From NCBI RefSeq assembly GCF_017308975.1, contig NZ_JADWPD010000035.1, positions 58,744 through 122,743 on the forward strand: a stretch of DNA of 64,000 bases. Direction: 5' to 3'. How positions within the stretch are numbered: the first letter of the stretch is position 1; each line of letters opens with the position of its first letter. Of the stretch, positions 26,815-34,570 are shown piece by piece. Made by a program: the position numbers and the translations under genes. This DNA comes from Amycolatopsis sp. MtRt-6 (GTDB lineage: Bacteria > Actinomycetota > Actinomycetes > Mycobacteriales > Pseudonocardiaceae). Under the pieces are notes generated by a model that was given only the letters and a program-made list of their open reading frames with translations, did no database searches and was not told the origin of the DNA.

Positions 26815-27558
26815 TTGTCCCGTTCCGTCCACGGTGGACGCCACGAACTCGGCCAGAACTTCCTGCACCACTCCCCGACGATCGACCGGATCGTCCGGCT
26901 CGCGCGCGCGACCGACGGCCCGATCCTCGAGATCGGCGCCGGCGACGGCGCGATCACCGGTCGCCTGGCGGCACTCGGGCGTGACGTCCGGGCCGTCGAC
27001 CTCGACGAGCACCGCGTGCGCCGGCTCCGGCGCCGCCTGCCGTCGGTGACCGTCGTCCACGACGACGCCCTGCGGACCCCGCTGGACCGGCCGGTCGTCG
27101 TCGGCAACCTGCCGTTCCACCTCACCACACCGATCCTGCGGCGGCTGCTCACCGACGGCAGCTGGCAGGAGGCCATCCTCCTCACCCAGTGGGAGGTGGC
27201 CCGCAAACGCGCCGGCGTCGGCGGCCGCACGATGCTGACGGCGCAGACGGCACCCTGGTTCGACTTCACGTTGCAGGCACGCGTCCCGGCCGACGGGTTC
27301 CGGCCGAAACCCAGCGTCGACGGCGGGCTCCTGACGATCGTCCGGCGGCGGGAACCGCTCGTCGACCCGGCCGACCGCGCGGGCTACGAACAGTTCGTCC
27401 GCGAGGTCTTCACCGGCCGCGGCCGGGGGATCGAGCAGATCCTCACCGCGACGGTCCCGAAGCGGTGGCGTCCGACGTTGAAGGCGGCGGGGATCCCACC
27501 GTCAGCTCTGCCGCGGGACCTCACGCCACGGCAGTGGACGGCGGTGTGGCACGGCTAA
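26815..27558 (+). CDS. erm: 23S rRNA (adenine-N6) methyltransferase, Erm family
   Basis: Dimethylates A2058 of 23S rRNA, giving macrolide-lincosamide-streptogramin B resistance. SAM-binding motif I is ILEIGAGDGAITGRLAAL, the N-terminal signature is GGRHELGQNFL and motif IV is VVGNLPFHLTTPILRRLL. The F after NLP, with QWEVARKRAGVGG, separates it from KsgA, which has NLPY. About 247 residues from TTG 26815, eight bases after GGAG; in-frame ATGs at 26797 and 26734 are alternatives, but 26797 lies in the loop of the attenuator stem. The C-terminus overlaps the stop of the convergent GH20 gene. Probably chromosomal intrinsic resistance, inducible through the leader. Confidence 0.9.
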   Translation: MSRSVHGGRHELGQNFLHHSPTIDRIVRLARATDGPILEIGAGDGAITGRLAALGRDVRAVDLDEHRVRRLRRRLPSVTVVHDDALRTPLDRPVVVGNLPFHLTTPILRRLLTDGSWQEAILLTQWEVARKRAGVGGRTMLTAQTAPWFDFTLQARVPADGFRPKPSVDGGLLTIVRRREPLVDPADRAGYEQFVREVFTGRGRGIEQILTATVPKRWRPTLKAAGIPPSALPRDLTPRQWTAVWHG

Positions 27559-28922
27559 CGCGGCCGTCCGGGCACCCCTGGCCGCGTCTGCCAGGGGTGC
27601 GGGCCGGCCAGCGGCCGGTAGTCCACCCCGAGCGCGTCGAGCCGAGGCAGGTGGTGGTCGCGCAGCCGTGACAGGAACTCCGCGTAGTCCCGCGGGCCAC
27701 CGCTCCACGCCACCTCCGCGAACGCCGACAGCCGCGGGAACGCCATGTAGTCCACCCGCCGGACGCTGTCCAGGTGCTCGCTCCACACCTGTGCCTGCAC
27801 ACCCCGCAGCCGCGGCCCGCTCAACGCCGGCTCGTACGCGTACACGTCCTCCAGCGTGTGGACCCAGCCGACCGGGATCGGCTCGTCGGGGTGCGTGGAC
27901 TGCCGGTGGTCCAGGTACACGTGCTGCTCCGGGCACAGCACGACGTCGTGCCCGAGAGCAGCTGCCCGCAGGCCCGCGTCCTCGTCGCGCCACGCGCCGA
28001 TCACCATCGGGGGCAGGCCGTCGATGTCGAGGACCTCGTCCCAGCCCATCGGCGTGCGGCCGCGGGCCACGAGGTGCTCGGCCAGGTGCCGGACGAACGC
28101 GCGGTGCTCGTCGGTCGCGCCCGGCGTCTCGTCGCCGCCGAGGGCGATCACCGGGGACGGGAAGATCTCCAGCAGGTGGTCGAACACCTGGCGGAAGAAG
28201 TCCAAAGTAGACTCAACGGGCGAAAGCAGCGAAGTGCTGATACCCCAGGAAGTCCACACTTCGTAGGACGACGACGTCCCCAACGCCGGATAGGCGGCGA
28301 GGGCCGCCCGCGCGTGGCCGGGGATGTCGATCTCCGGCACCACCGTGATGGCGCGCGAAGCGGCGTAGGCGACGATCTCCCGCAGGTCGTCGCCGGTGTA
28401 GAACCCGCCGTGCGGACGGCCGTCCTGCGCGCCACCGCTGCCGGCCATCGACGACGGCCGCCAGCCGCCCACCGACGTCAGCCGCGGGAACGCCGGGACC
28501 TCGAAGCGCCAGCCCTGGTCGTCGGTGAGGTGCAGGTTGAGCACGTTCAGCTTGTGCGCGGCCAGCAGGTCGACGAACCGCAGCACCTCGGCCTTCGTCC
28601 GGAAGTGCCGCGCGACGTCCAGCAGGCAGCCGCGCCACCCGAACCGCGGGTGGTCCTCGACGACCCCGCACGGCAGCGACGACGGCGGAAACCCGGCCAC
28701 CCGGAACGCGGACGGCCCCGCCAGCTGCCGCAGCGTCTCCCGCCCGTAGACCTCCCCGGCAGCGTCGGCCACCTCCAGGACCACCCCGGACGGGGCGATC
28801 GAGAGCCGGTACCCCTCCGGCGGCAGGGCAGCGTGCCGGACGTCCACTGTGGACGGCCACGGGCAGGACCCCGCGGCGGGCGTCACCGAGACCGGCCGGG
28901 GGAGCAGGGTGCCGAAAGTCAT
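27555..28922 (-). CDS. Beta-N-acetylhexosaminidase, GH20 (DasD-like)
   Basis: 455 residues, no signal peptide, so probably cytoplasmic: it would split imported chitobiose to GlcNAc. An N-terminal GH20b-like domain (RLSIAPSGVVLEVADAAG) precedes the catalytic barrel: HPRFGWRGCLLDVARHF, LNLHLTDDQGWRFEVPAFP and the catalytic Asp-Glu pair in VIALGGDETPG. ATG 28922 lies one base after the permease stop (28926-28924), so it is the last gene of the lactonase-SBP-permease-permease-GH20 operon. The order matches dasABC-dasD in Streptomyces as I recall it. Confidence 0.92.
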   Translation of the reverse strand: MTFGTLLPRPVSVTPAAGSCPWPSTVDVRHAALPPEGYRLSIAPSGVVLEVADAAGEVYGRETLRQLAGPSAFRVAGFPPSSLPCGVVEDHPRFGWRGCLLDVARHFRTKAEVLRFVDLLAAHKLNVLNLHLTDDQGWRFEVPAFPRLTSVGGWRPSSMAGSGGAQDGRPHGGFYTGDDLREIVAYAASRAITVVPEIDIPGHARAALAAYPALGTSSSYEVWTSWGISTSLLSPVESTLDFFRQVFDHLLEIFPSPVIALGGDETPGATDEHRAFVRHLAEHLVARGRTPMGWDEVLDIDGLPPMVIGAWRDEDAGLRAAALGHDVVLCPEQHVYLDHRQSTHPDEPIPVGWVHTLEDVYAYEPALSGPRLRGVQAQVWSEHLDSVRRVDYMAFPRLSAFAEVAWSGGPRDYAEFLSRLRDHHLPRLDALGVDYRPLAGPHPWQTRPGVPGRPR

Positions 28923-28923
28923 G

Positions 28924-29772
28924 TCAGCCCTTCACGGCGCCGGCCATGCCGGACACCAGCCGTCGCTGGACGAGGACGAAGAACACCAGGACCGGGATCG
29001 TCATCAGCGTCGACGACGCCATCACCGCGCCCCAGTCGGTGTCCTCCGGCTTGAAGAACACCAGGATCGCCTGCGGCAGCGTCTGGTTCTCGGTCTTGGA
29101 GACGATGAACGTCTTGGCGAAGAGGAAGTCGTTCCAGGCGTGGATGAACGCGAGCACGCTCACCGCCACGAGCCCGGGCGCCACCAGCGGGAACAGGATC
29201 TGCCAGGTGAACCGCAGCCGCGACGCGCCGTCGAGCTTGGCCGCCTCTTCGAGCTCCACCGGCACCGCGGCGACGAAGCCCCGCAGCATCCAGATCGCGA
29301 ACGGCAGGCTGAACGCCAGGTGCACCAGCACCAGCGAACCCAGCTCGTTGAGGCCCAGGGCCGGCACCGCGCCGCCGAGCGACCGCATCAGGAAGAACAG
29401 CGGGATGGTCAGCGCCTCCACCGGCACCATCTGGGCGACCAGCGTCATCACCAGCAGCACGGTCCGGCCCTTGAAGGAGAACCGCGTCAGCGCCACCGCC
29501 GAGAGGAACGACATCACCAGTGACAACGCCACGACGACCAGCGCCACGAGCAGGCTGTTGACGAAGTACCGCCCGAAGCCCGACACGGTGAGGACGCGCG
29601 AGAAGCTGTCGAACGACGGATCGAAAGTCCACGGCTTCGGTGAAGCCGACTGGATCTCACCCGCCGGCTTCACCGCCGAGAGCAGCATCCAGTACAGCGG
29701 GAACGCGACGATCCCGGCGATCACGACCGTGACGACTTCGGCGATCAGGCGCCCGGGACGTTTCACAGCCAT
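28924..29772 (-). CDS. Carbohydrate ABC transporter permease (second, DasC-like)
   Basis: 282 residues with six membrane helices. The EAA loop that docks the ATPase is ELEEAAKLDGASRLRFTWQI, typical of CUT1 sugar permeases of the MalG class. ATG 29772 (MAVKRPGRL) lies inside the end of the preceding permease gene (10-base overlap), indicating translational coupling. It works with the permease at 29763 and the lipoprotein at 30710. No ATPase gene is present here; das-type systems use the shared MsiK ATPase encoded elsewhere. Confidence 0.92.
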   Translation of the reverse strand: MAVKRPGRLIAEVVTVVIAGIVAFPLYWMLLSAVKPAGEIQSASPKPWTFDPSFDSFSRVLTVSGFGRYFVNSLLVALVVVALSLVMSFLSAVALTRFSFKGRTVLLVMTLVAQMVPVEALTIPLFFLMRSLGGAVPALGLNELGSLVLVHLAFSLPFAIWMLRGFVAAVPVELEEAAKLDGASRLRFTWQILFPLVAPGLVAVSVLAFIHAWNDFLFAKTFIVSKTENQTLPQAILVFFKPEDTDWGAVMASSTLMTIPVLVFFVLVQRRLVSGMAGAVKG

Positions 29773-30707
29773 GCCGCGCTCCGGCGCTGCGCCCGGACGT
29801 ACAGCCCGGTGACCGACAGCAGCAACAGCGTCATCACGACTCCGATCGCCGAGCCGAGGCCGTACTCCTGCCCGGCGAAGGCCTGTTGGTAGGCGTAGAC
29901 GTTGAGCACGAGGTTGCGCCCGGCCACGCCGCCGCCGTTGGTCATCACGTAGATCTGGGTGAACACCTTGAAGTCCCAGATGATCGACTGGACCGTCGCG
30001 ATCATCAGCAGCGGCCGCACCATCGGCAGCACGATCGTCCACGTCGTGCGCCACGCCGACGCGCCGTCGAGCGACGCGGCTTCGAGCACCTCGTCCGGCA
30101 CACCCTTGATCCCGGCGTACATCGTGACCAGCACGAACGGGAACGAGCACCAGATCACCTCGGCCGCGACCAGCCCGAACGCGCCGAGCGTGCCGAACGT
30201 CCAGGAGTGGTGCTCGAACGGCAGCCCGAGGCCCGACAGCACCTCGTTGACCAGGCCGAAGTCGGTGTCGAAGAGGAACAGCCAGACGTAGGAGCCCGCG
30301 ATCGCCGGCGTCGACCACGCGCCCAGCGCGGCCAGGAACAGCAGCATCCGGGGCAGCGAACGCACCCGCGAAGCCAGCACCGCGAGCCCGGTGCCGACGA
30401 CGAGCGAGCCGACGACGCAGGCCGCGGCGAACCCGACCGTCTTGCCCAGCACGGTCCAGAACTGCGCCTGGGACAGCAGGTCGGCGTAGTTCGCGAAGCC
30501 GAGGAACACCAGGGGCGCGTTGCCCGCGGCCTGCGGCTGGCCGTAGTCGTAGAAGGAGATCAGGACCAGCTGGTAGATCGGGTAGGCCAGCAGCGCGGCG
30601 AGCAGGATGCCCGCCGGGGCGAGGTAGAGCGCGGCGGCCCGGCCGTCCCCCTTCCGCCGCGGCCGCCGCGCGGGGGCCGTGACGGAAGGGGCGTCCTGGA
30701 GCGTCAC
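29763..30707 (-). CDS. Carbohydrate ABC transporter permease (first, DasB-like)
   Basis: About 314 residues, MalF-class CUT1 permease: a basic cytoplasmic N-terminus (APARRPRRKGDGR), then six helices starting LYLAPAGILLAALLAYPIYQ. The EAA loop is VLEAASLDGASAWRTTWTIV. Start at GTG 30707 or GTG 30710; both touch the stop codon of the solute-binding protein (TAG 30712-30710), so translation is coupled. Partner of the downstream permease. Confidence 0.92.
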   Translation of the reverse strand: MTLQDAPSVTAPARRPRRKGDGRAAALYLAPAGILLAALLAYPIYQLVLISFYDYGQPQAAGNAPLVFLGFANYADLLSQAQFWTVLGKTVGFAAACVVGSLVVGTGLAVLASRVRSLPRMLLFLAALGAWSTPAIAGSYVWLFLFDTDFGLVNEVLSGLGLPFEHHSWTFGTLGAFGLVAAEVIWCSFPFVLVTMYAGIKGVPDEVLEAASLDGASAWRTTWTIVLPMVRPLLMIATVQSIIWDFKVFTQIYVMTNGGGVAGRNLVLNVYAYQQAFAGQEYGLGSAIGVVMTLLLLSVTGLYVRAQRRSAAWL

Positions 30708-30709
30708 CA

Positions 30710-31984
30710 CTAGCCGAAGGCCTTGTTCATCGCGGCGGCCGCGTCGGCCAGGGCCGCCGCCGGGTCCTTTCCGCCGGTGGCGATCTGCTGCACGGCCGTC
30801 GGCAGCACGTTCTGGCTGTCGATCTTCGACCACGCCGGCGTCGCCGGGACGAACTTCGTGCCCGCCTTCAGCGTGTCGACGAACGGCTTGAGGAACGGGT
30901 CGTTCGCGGCAAGCTTCTGCTGCACGCTGCCCAGCGTCGGCAGGTTGCCCATCGCGGTGTACATCTTTTCCTGGTACTTCGCGCCGCCGAGCAGCTCGAC
31001 GAACTCCAGCGCCAGGCTACGGTGCTTGCTCGCCTTGAACACGCCCAGCAGGTTGCCGCCGGCGAACGCGGGCGCGATGCCGCCCGCGCTGGTGCCCGGG
31101 ATCGGCACGACGGCGTACTTCCCCTTGACCGCGCCCTGCTCGACGGCCTTGCGGTTGAAGTCGCCGCCGATCGTCATCCCGGCCTTGCCGCCGGCGAAGG
31201 CCGTGACGCTCTGCGTGCCGGTCAGGTTGGCGCACTGCGCGGGCGGGCAGATGTCGTCCTTGAGCAGGTTCGCGTACTGCGTCACGCCGGCCTTGGCCTG
31301 TTCGCCGGTGACCGCCGACGTCCACTTGCCGCCGCTCTGCTGCGCCAGCTCCCCGCCGTTGGCCCAGAGGAAGGGCAGCATCGCGTAGGTGTACTTGCCG
31401 CCGACGGCGATGCCGTAGAGGTCCGGCTTGGCAGCCCGGATCCTGCGTGCGGTGTCGGTCAGCTCGGCCAGCGTCGCGGGTGGCTTGAGGCCCAGCTCGG
31501 TGAAGACGTCGGTGCGGTAGTAGAGCGCGCGGATGCCGGTGTACCAGGGCAGGCCGTAGGTCTGGCCGCCGGACTTCGCGGTGTCCAGCACGGTCGGGAT
31601 GAGGTCCTTGCCCTCGGGCCACGCCGCGAGGTCGCCGGTCAGGTCGGCCAGCGCCCCGGTGGCCGCGTAGCTGGAGACGTCGGTGTTGCCGAACTCGGCG
31701 ACGTCCGGGGCGTTGGCCGGGTCGTTGAAGGCACCCGAGAACTTGTCGGCGCGGCCCTCGACCGGCACCCACTGGACGTCGACCTCGACGCCGGCGTGCG
31801 CCGCCTTGAACTCGGTGATCGCCTCCTTGACCACGGCCTCCTTCGGCGCGCGGTTGGCCTCGTCGAACAGCCAGACGCGGACGGTCCCGGTCTTTTCGTC
31901 CCCGCCGCCGCCCGCGGGCGCGGACTGGGTGGGGGCGCAGCCGGCCAGCAGGGCCAGCCCGGCGACGAACGGCAGCAGTCTCAT
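30710..31984 (-). CDS. Sugar-binding lipoprotein of ABC transporter (DasA-like)
   Basis: 424 residues. Lipoprotein signal MRLLPFVAGLALLAGCAPT with acylated Cys 16, then a family-1 solute-binding fold (TVRVWLFDEANRAPKEAVVK, VQWVPVEGRADKFSGAFND with APDVAEFGNTDVSSYA). The GH20 gene at the end of the operon and the DasR-type site at 33178 point to chitobiose/GlcNAc oligomers as ligand; this is inference from context, not from binding residues. Anchored on the outer face of the membrane. It starts 27 bases after the lactonase stop. Confidence 0.9.
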   Translation of the reverse strand: MRLLPFVAGLALLAGCAPTQSAPAGGGGDEKTGTVRVWLFDEANRAPKEAVVKEAITEFKAAHAGVEVDVQWVPVEGRADKFSGAFNDPANAPDVAEFGNTDVSSYAATGALADLTGDLAAWPEGKDLIPTVLDTAKSGGQTYGLPWYTGIRALYYRTDVFTELGLKPPATLAELTDTARRIRAAKPDLYGIAVGGKYTYAMLPFLWANGGELAQQSGGKWTSAVTGEQAKAGVTQYANLLKDDICPPAQCANLTGTQSVTAFAGGKAGMTIGGDFNRKAVEQGAVKGKYAVVPIPGTSAGGIAPAFAGGNLLGVFKASKHRSLALEFVELLGGAKYQEKMYTAMGNLPTLGSVQQKLAANDPFLKPFVDTLKAGTKFVPATPAWSKIDSQNVLPTAVQQIATGGKDPAAALADAAAAMNKAFG

Positions 31985-32011
31985 GGGGTGCCTCCAGTGG
32001 GGGACCGGTGC

Positions 32012-33133
32012 TCAGGCGAAGTAGACGGAGTTGACGGACCCGACGGCGAGTGAACCGGCGGGGGTGCCGGGCAGGCCGGTGGCCGGGTCGCGCGGCAGCC
32101 AGGTGACGGTGCCGGAGCGCTGGTTCGAGACGTAGAACCAGCTTTCGGACGGGTCGAGGGCCACGTGCCGCGGCCAGTTGCCGCCGGTCGGCACGTTCGA
32201 CAGGAGCTTCAGCGTGCCGCCGGCGGCCGTGAACGTGGCCAAGGTGTTGGGACCGCGGACCGTCGCGTAGACGAACTTCCCGTTGCCGGACACGACGATC
32301 TCGCCCGGGAACCGGTCACCGGTGCCCCCGGCGGGCACGGCCGGGACGACCGAGAGCGCTTTCAGCTTCCCCGCCGCCGCGTCCCAGCTCGCCACGGTCA
32401 CCTCCGCCCGCAGCTCGCCCAGGATGTAGGCGAACTTCCCGGTGCGGTCGAAGGCGAGGTGCCGCGGCCCGGCACCCGAAGGCAGCTTCAGCTGCTGGTG
32501 CAGCGAAAGCTTCCCGGCGGCGAACCCGTAGACGTACACCGAGTCCGCGCCGAGGTCGACCGCCAGCACCCAGCGGCCGGTCGGGTCGTTGACGACCTGG
32601 TGCGCGTGCGCGTCCCGTTCGGCGCCGTGGTGGGTGACGAGGTCGGTTGCCGGCCCGAGCTTGCCGCCGGCCAGGATCGGCAGCACGACGACGCTGCCCG
32701 AGCTGTAGTTCGCCGCCAGCACGTACTTCCCGCTGGAGTGCACCGAAAGGTGCGTCGGCGCGCCGCCCTTCGACGACACCTTGTTGAGCAGCTTCGGCGT
32801 CGCCGGATCGGCGAGGCTCAACGCCGAGACGTACCCCGCCGGGTCGCCTTCGTTGGTGACGTACAGCGTCTTGCCGTCGGCGCTGCGGTCGAACCACGAC
32901 GTGTCGGTGATCCCCGGGATCGTCCGGACCGGGGACAGCGCCGCGCCCGAACGCGTGGCGACGTCGAGGCCGTGCCCGGTCGCCCCGGTGGTGTAGCTGC
33001 CGATGTACGCGGTGGTGCCGGCGAAGCAGCCCTTCTCCGTGGTGGCCGCGCCGGCCACCTGCGTGCCCAGGACGGTCGCGGCGCCCGCGCCGGCCGCGGC
33101 GCCGAGGAACGTGCGACGGGAAAGTCCGGTCAT
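32012..33133 (-). CDS. Tat-exported lactonase-family seven-bladed beta-propeller
   Basis: About 373 residues. The twin-arginine signal GLSRRTFLGAAAGAGAA predicts folded export. The mature part has recurring propeller blades, for example AYIGSYTTGATGHGLDV, GKTLYVTNEGDPAGYVSAL and HAHQVVNDPTGRWVLAVDLG, typical of the YbhE/6-phosphogluconolactonase-like family. Start: GGGAG is nine bases from ATG 33133 and only three from ATG 33139, so the second ATG is preferred. First gene of the das-like operon and directly behind the DasR-type site. A secreted lactonase in this setting is unusual; it may act on an oxidised sugar lactone, which is unproven. Confidence 0.85.
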   Translation of the reverse strand: MTGLSRRTFLGAAAGAGAATVLGTQVAGAATTEKGCFAGTTAYIGSYTTGATGHGLDVATRSGAALSPVRTIPGITDTSWFDRSADGKTLYVTNEGDPAGYVSALSLADPATPKLLNKVSSKGGAPTHLSVHSSGKYVLAANYSSGSVVVLPILAGGKLGPATDLVTHHGAERDAHAHQVVNDPTGRWVLAVDLGADSVYVYGFAAGKLSLHQQLKLPSGAGPRHLAFDRTGKFAYILGELRAEVTVASWDAAAGKLKALSVVPAVPAGGTGDRFPGEIVVSGNGKFVYATVRGPNTLATFTAAGGTLKLLSNVPTGGNWPRHVALDPSESWFYVSNQRSGTVTWLPRDPATGLPGTPAGSLAVGSVNSVYFA

Positions 33134-33177
33134 CGTCATTGTCTCCCAACGGGTTTCGGCGGTGACAGGCTCCAGTA

Positions 33178-33189
33178 TGGTCTAGACCA
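33178..33189. promoter_or_regulatory. DasR-responsive element (dre-type palindrome)
   Basis: TGGTCTAGACCA is a perfect 12-bp palindrome and equals the core of the DasR dre consensus I know from Streptomyces. It lies about 45 bases upstream of the lactonase start, the right place for repression of the das-like operon, and physically overlaps the TAG stop (33184-33182) of gntP. GlcNAc-6-P would be the expected inducer. Confidence 0.8.
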
Positions 33190-34570
33190 CGGCCATGAGC
33201 AATGCCGAAACCCCGAATCCCGAAAGGGAAAGCACGGTTTCCAGCGCGGTCCAGGACTTGATCGTTTCCGGCACGGTGAGGTTGAAGTACCGCGAAACGA
33301 TCCAGAAGCCGCCGTCGTTGACGTGCGAAGCGATGATCGAGCCCGCCGAGATCGCCATCACGAGCAGCGCCAGCTGGATCTGCGAATAGCCGAGCTGGGC
33401 CACGGTCGGCGCGACGATCCCGCTGGTGGTCACGATGGCGACGGTCGCCGAGCCCTGCGCGATCCGCATGCCGCAGCTGATGACGTACGCCGCGAGCAGC
33501 ACCGGCAGCCCGGCGTCGTGCAGCGAGTCGGCCACGGCCTTGCCGATCCCGGTGGCCGAGAGCACCGCGCCGAAGAACGCGCCCGCGCCGACGACCAGCA
33601 GGATCATCGCGACCGGCCGCAGCGACTTCGCGGCCAGCTCGTTGAGGTCCTTGCCGGTGAACCCGCGTCGCAGGCCCAGCAGCCAGGACGCGAGCAGCAC
33701 GGCGACGGTCAGCGCGACCGCGGGGGTGCCGATGAACGCGGCGACGCCGGCGAGCGCGGAACCCTTGGGCAGCCAGATGCTGCCGAACGTGCCGGCCAGG
33801 ATCAACACCAGCGGCACCGCGATGATCGCCCCGACCAGCGCCAGCGACGGCGGGTTCTCCTCCTTTTCGCCCTCCTCCTCGGCGAAGACCATGTCCTCGG
33901 GCACCTCGACGGTGATGCGCTTGCCGATCCACGTCGAGTAGAGCACGCCGCCGATGAGGAACGCCGGGATCCCGCAGGCCAGGCCCATCAGGATGATCCA
34001 GCCGAGCTCGACGTGCAGCAGCCCGGCCGCGGCCACCGGGCCGGGGTGCGGCGGCAGGAAGGCGTGCGTGATCGACAGGCCGGCCAGCAGCGGCATCGCG
34101 TACAGCACGAGCGACTTGCCGCCTTGGCGCGCGGCCACGTAGACGAGCGGGGCCAGCACGAAGATGCCGATGTCGAAGAACACCGGGATGCCGAAGACGA
34201 ACCCGGCGACGCCCATGGCGAGCGGTGCCCGCTTCTCGCCGAACGACCGCAGCAGGGCCCCGGTGAGCACCTTCGCGCCGCCCGAGCGTTCCAGGATCGA
34301 CCCGAGGATCGTGCCCAGGCCGATGATCGCCGTGATGTGGCCGAGGATGCCGCCGAACCCCTTCTCCAGCAGGGAGTCCGACGCCTTCTGGGCCGAGCCG
34401 ACGATCGTCCCGACCGGCAGGCCCGCGGCCAGCGCCGTCAGCAGGCCGACGACGATCAGCGCGATGAAGGGTTCCAGCTTGAGCTTGATGATCAGCACCA
34501 GCAGGACGGCGATCGAGACGGCGGCGAGCGTGAGGAGCCCGCCCGTGGTGTGTTGCAGCCAGTGGATCAT
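33182..34570 (-). CDS. GntP family gluconate/organic-acid:H+ symporter
   Basis: 462 residues with about 12-14 hydrophobic helices. GntP hallmarks are GVAGFVFGIPVFFDIGIFVL, SITHAFLPPHPGPVAAAGLL and the late motif MRIAQGSATVAIVTTSG with ASHVNDGGFWI. Members carry gluconate, but also D-serine (DsdX) and other hydroxy/amino acids. It is the last gene of the operon with an N-acyl-D-amino-acid deacylase and a D-serine-deaminase-like enzyme (ATGA overlap at 34567-34570), so a D-amino acid or N-acyl-D-amino acid is the likeliest cargo here. Confidence 0.88.
   Translation of the reverse strand: MIHWLQHTTGGLLTLAAVSIAVLLVLIIKLKLEPFIALIVVGLLTALAAGLPVGTIVGSAQKASDSLLEKGFGGILGHITAIIGLGTILGSILERSGGAKVLTGALLRSFGEKRAPLAMGVAGFVFGIPVFFDIGIFVLAPLVYVAARQGGKSLVLYAMPLLAGLSITHAFLPPHPGPVAAAGLLHVELGWIILMGLACGIPAFLIGGVLYSTWIGKRITVEVPEDMVFAEEEGEKEENPPSLALVGAIIAVPLVLILAGTFGSIWLPKGSALAGVAAFIGTPAVALTVAVLLASWLLGLRRGFTGKDLNELAAKSLRPVAMILLVVGAGAFFGAVLSATGIGKAVADSLHDAGLPVLLAAYVISCGMRIAQGSATVAIVTTSGIVAPTVAQLGYSQIQLALLVMAISAGSIIASHVNDGGFWIVSRYFNLTVPETIKSWTALETVLSLSGFGVSALLMAVV

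Noticed and set aside
26734..27558. KsgA (16S rRNA dimethyladenosine transferase)
   Set aside because: Motif IV reads NLPF rather than NLPY and the QWEVARKRAG segment is of Erm type.
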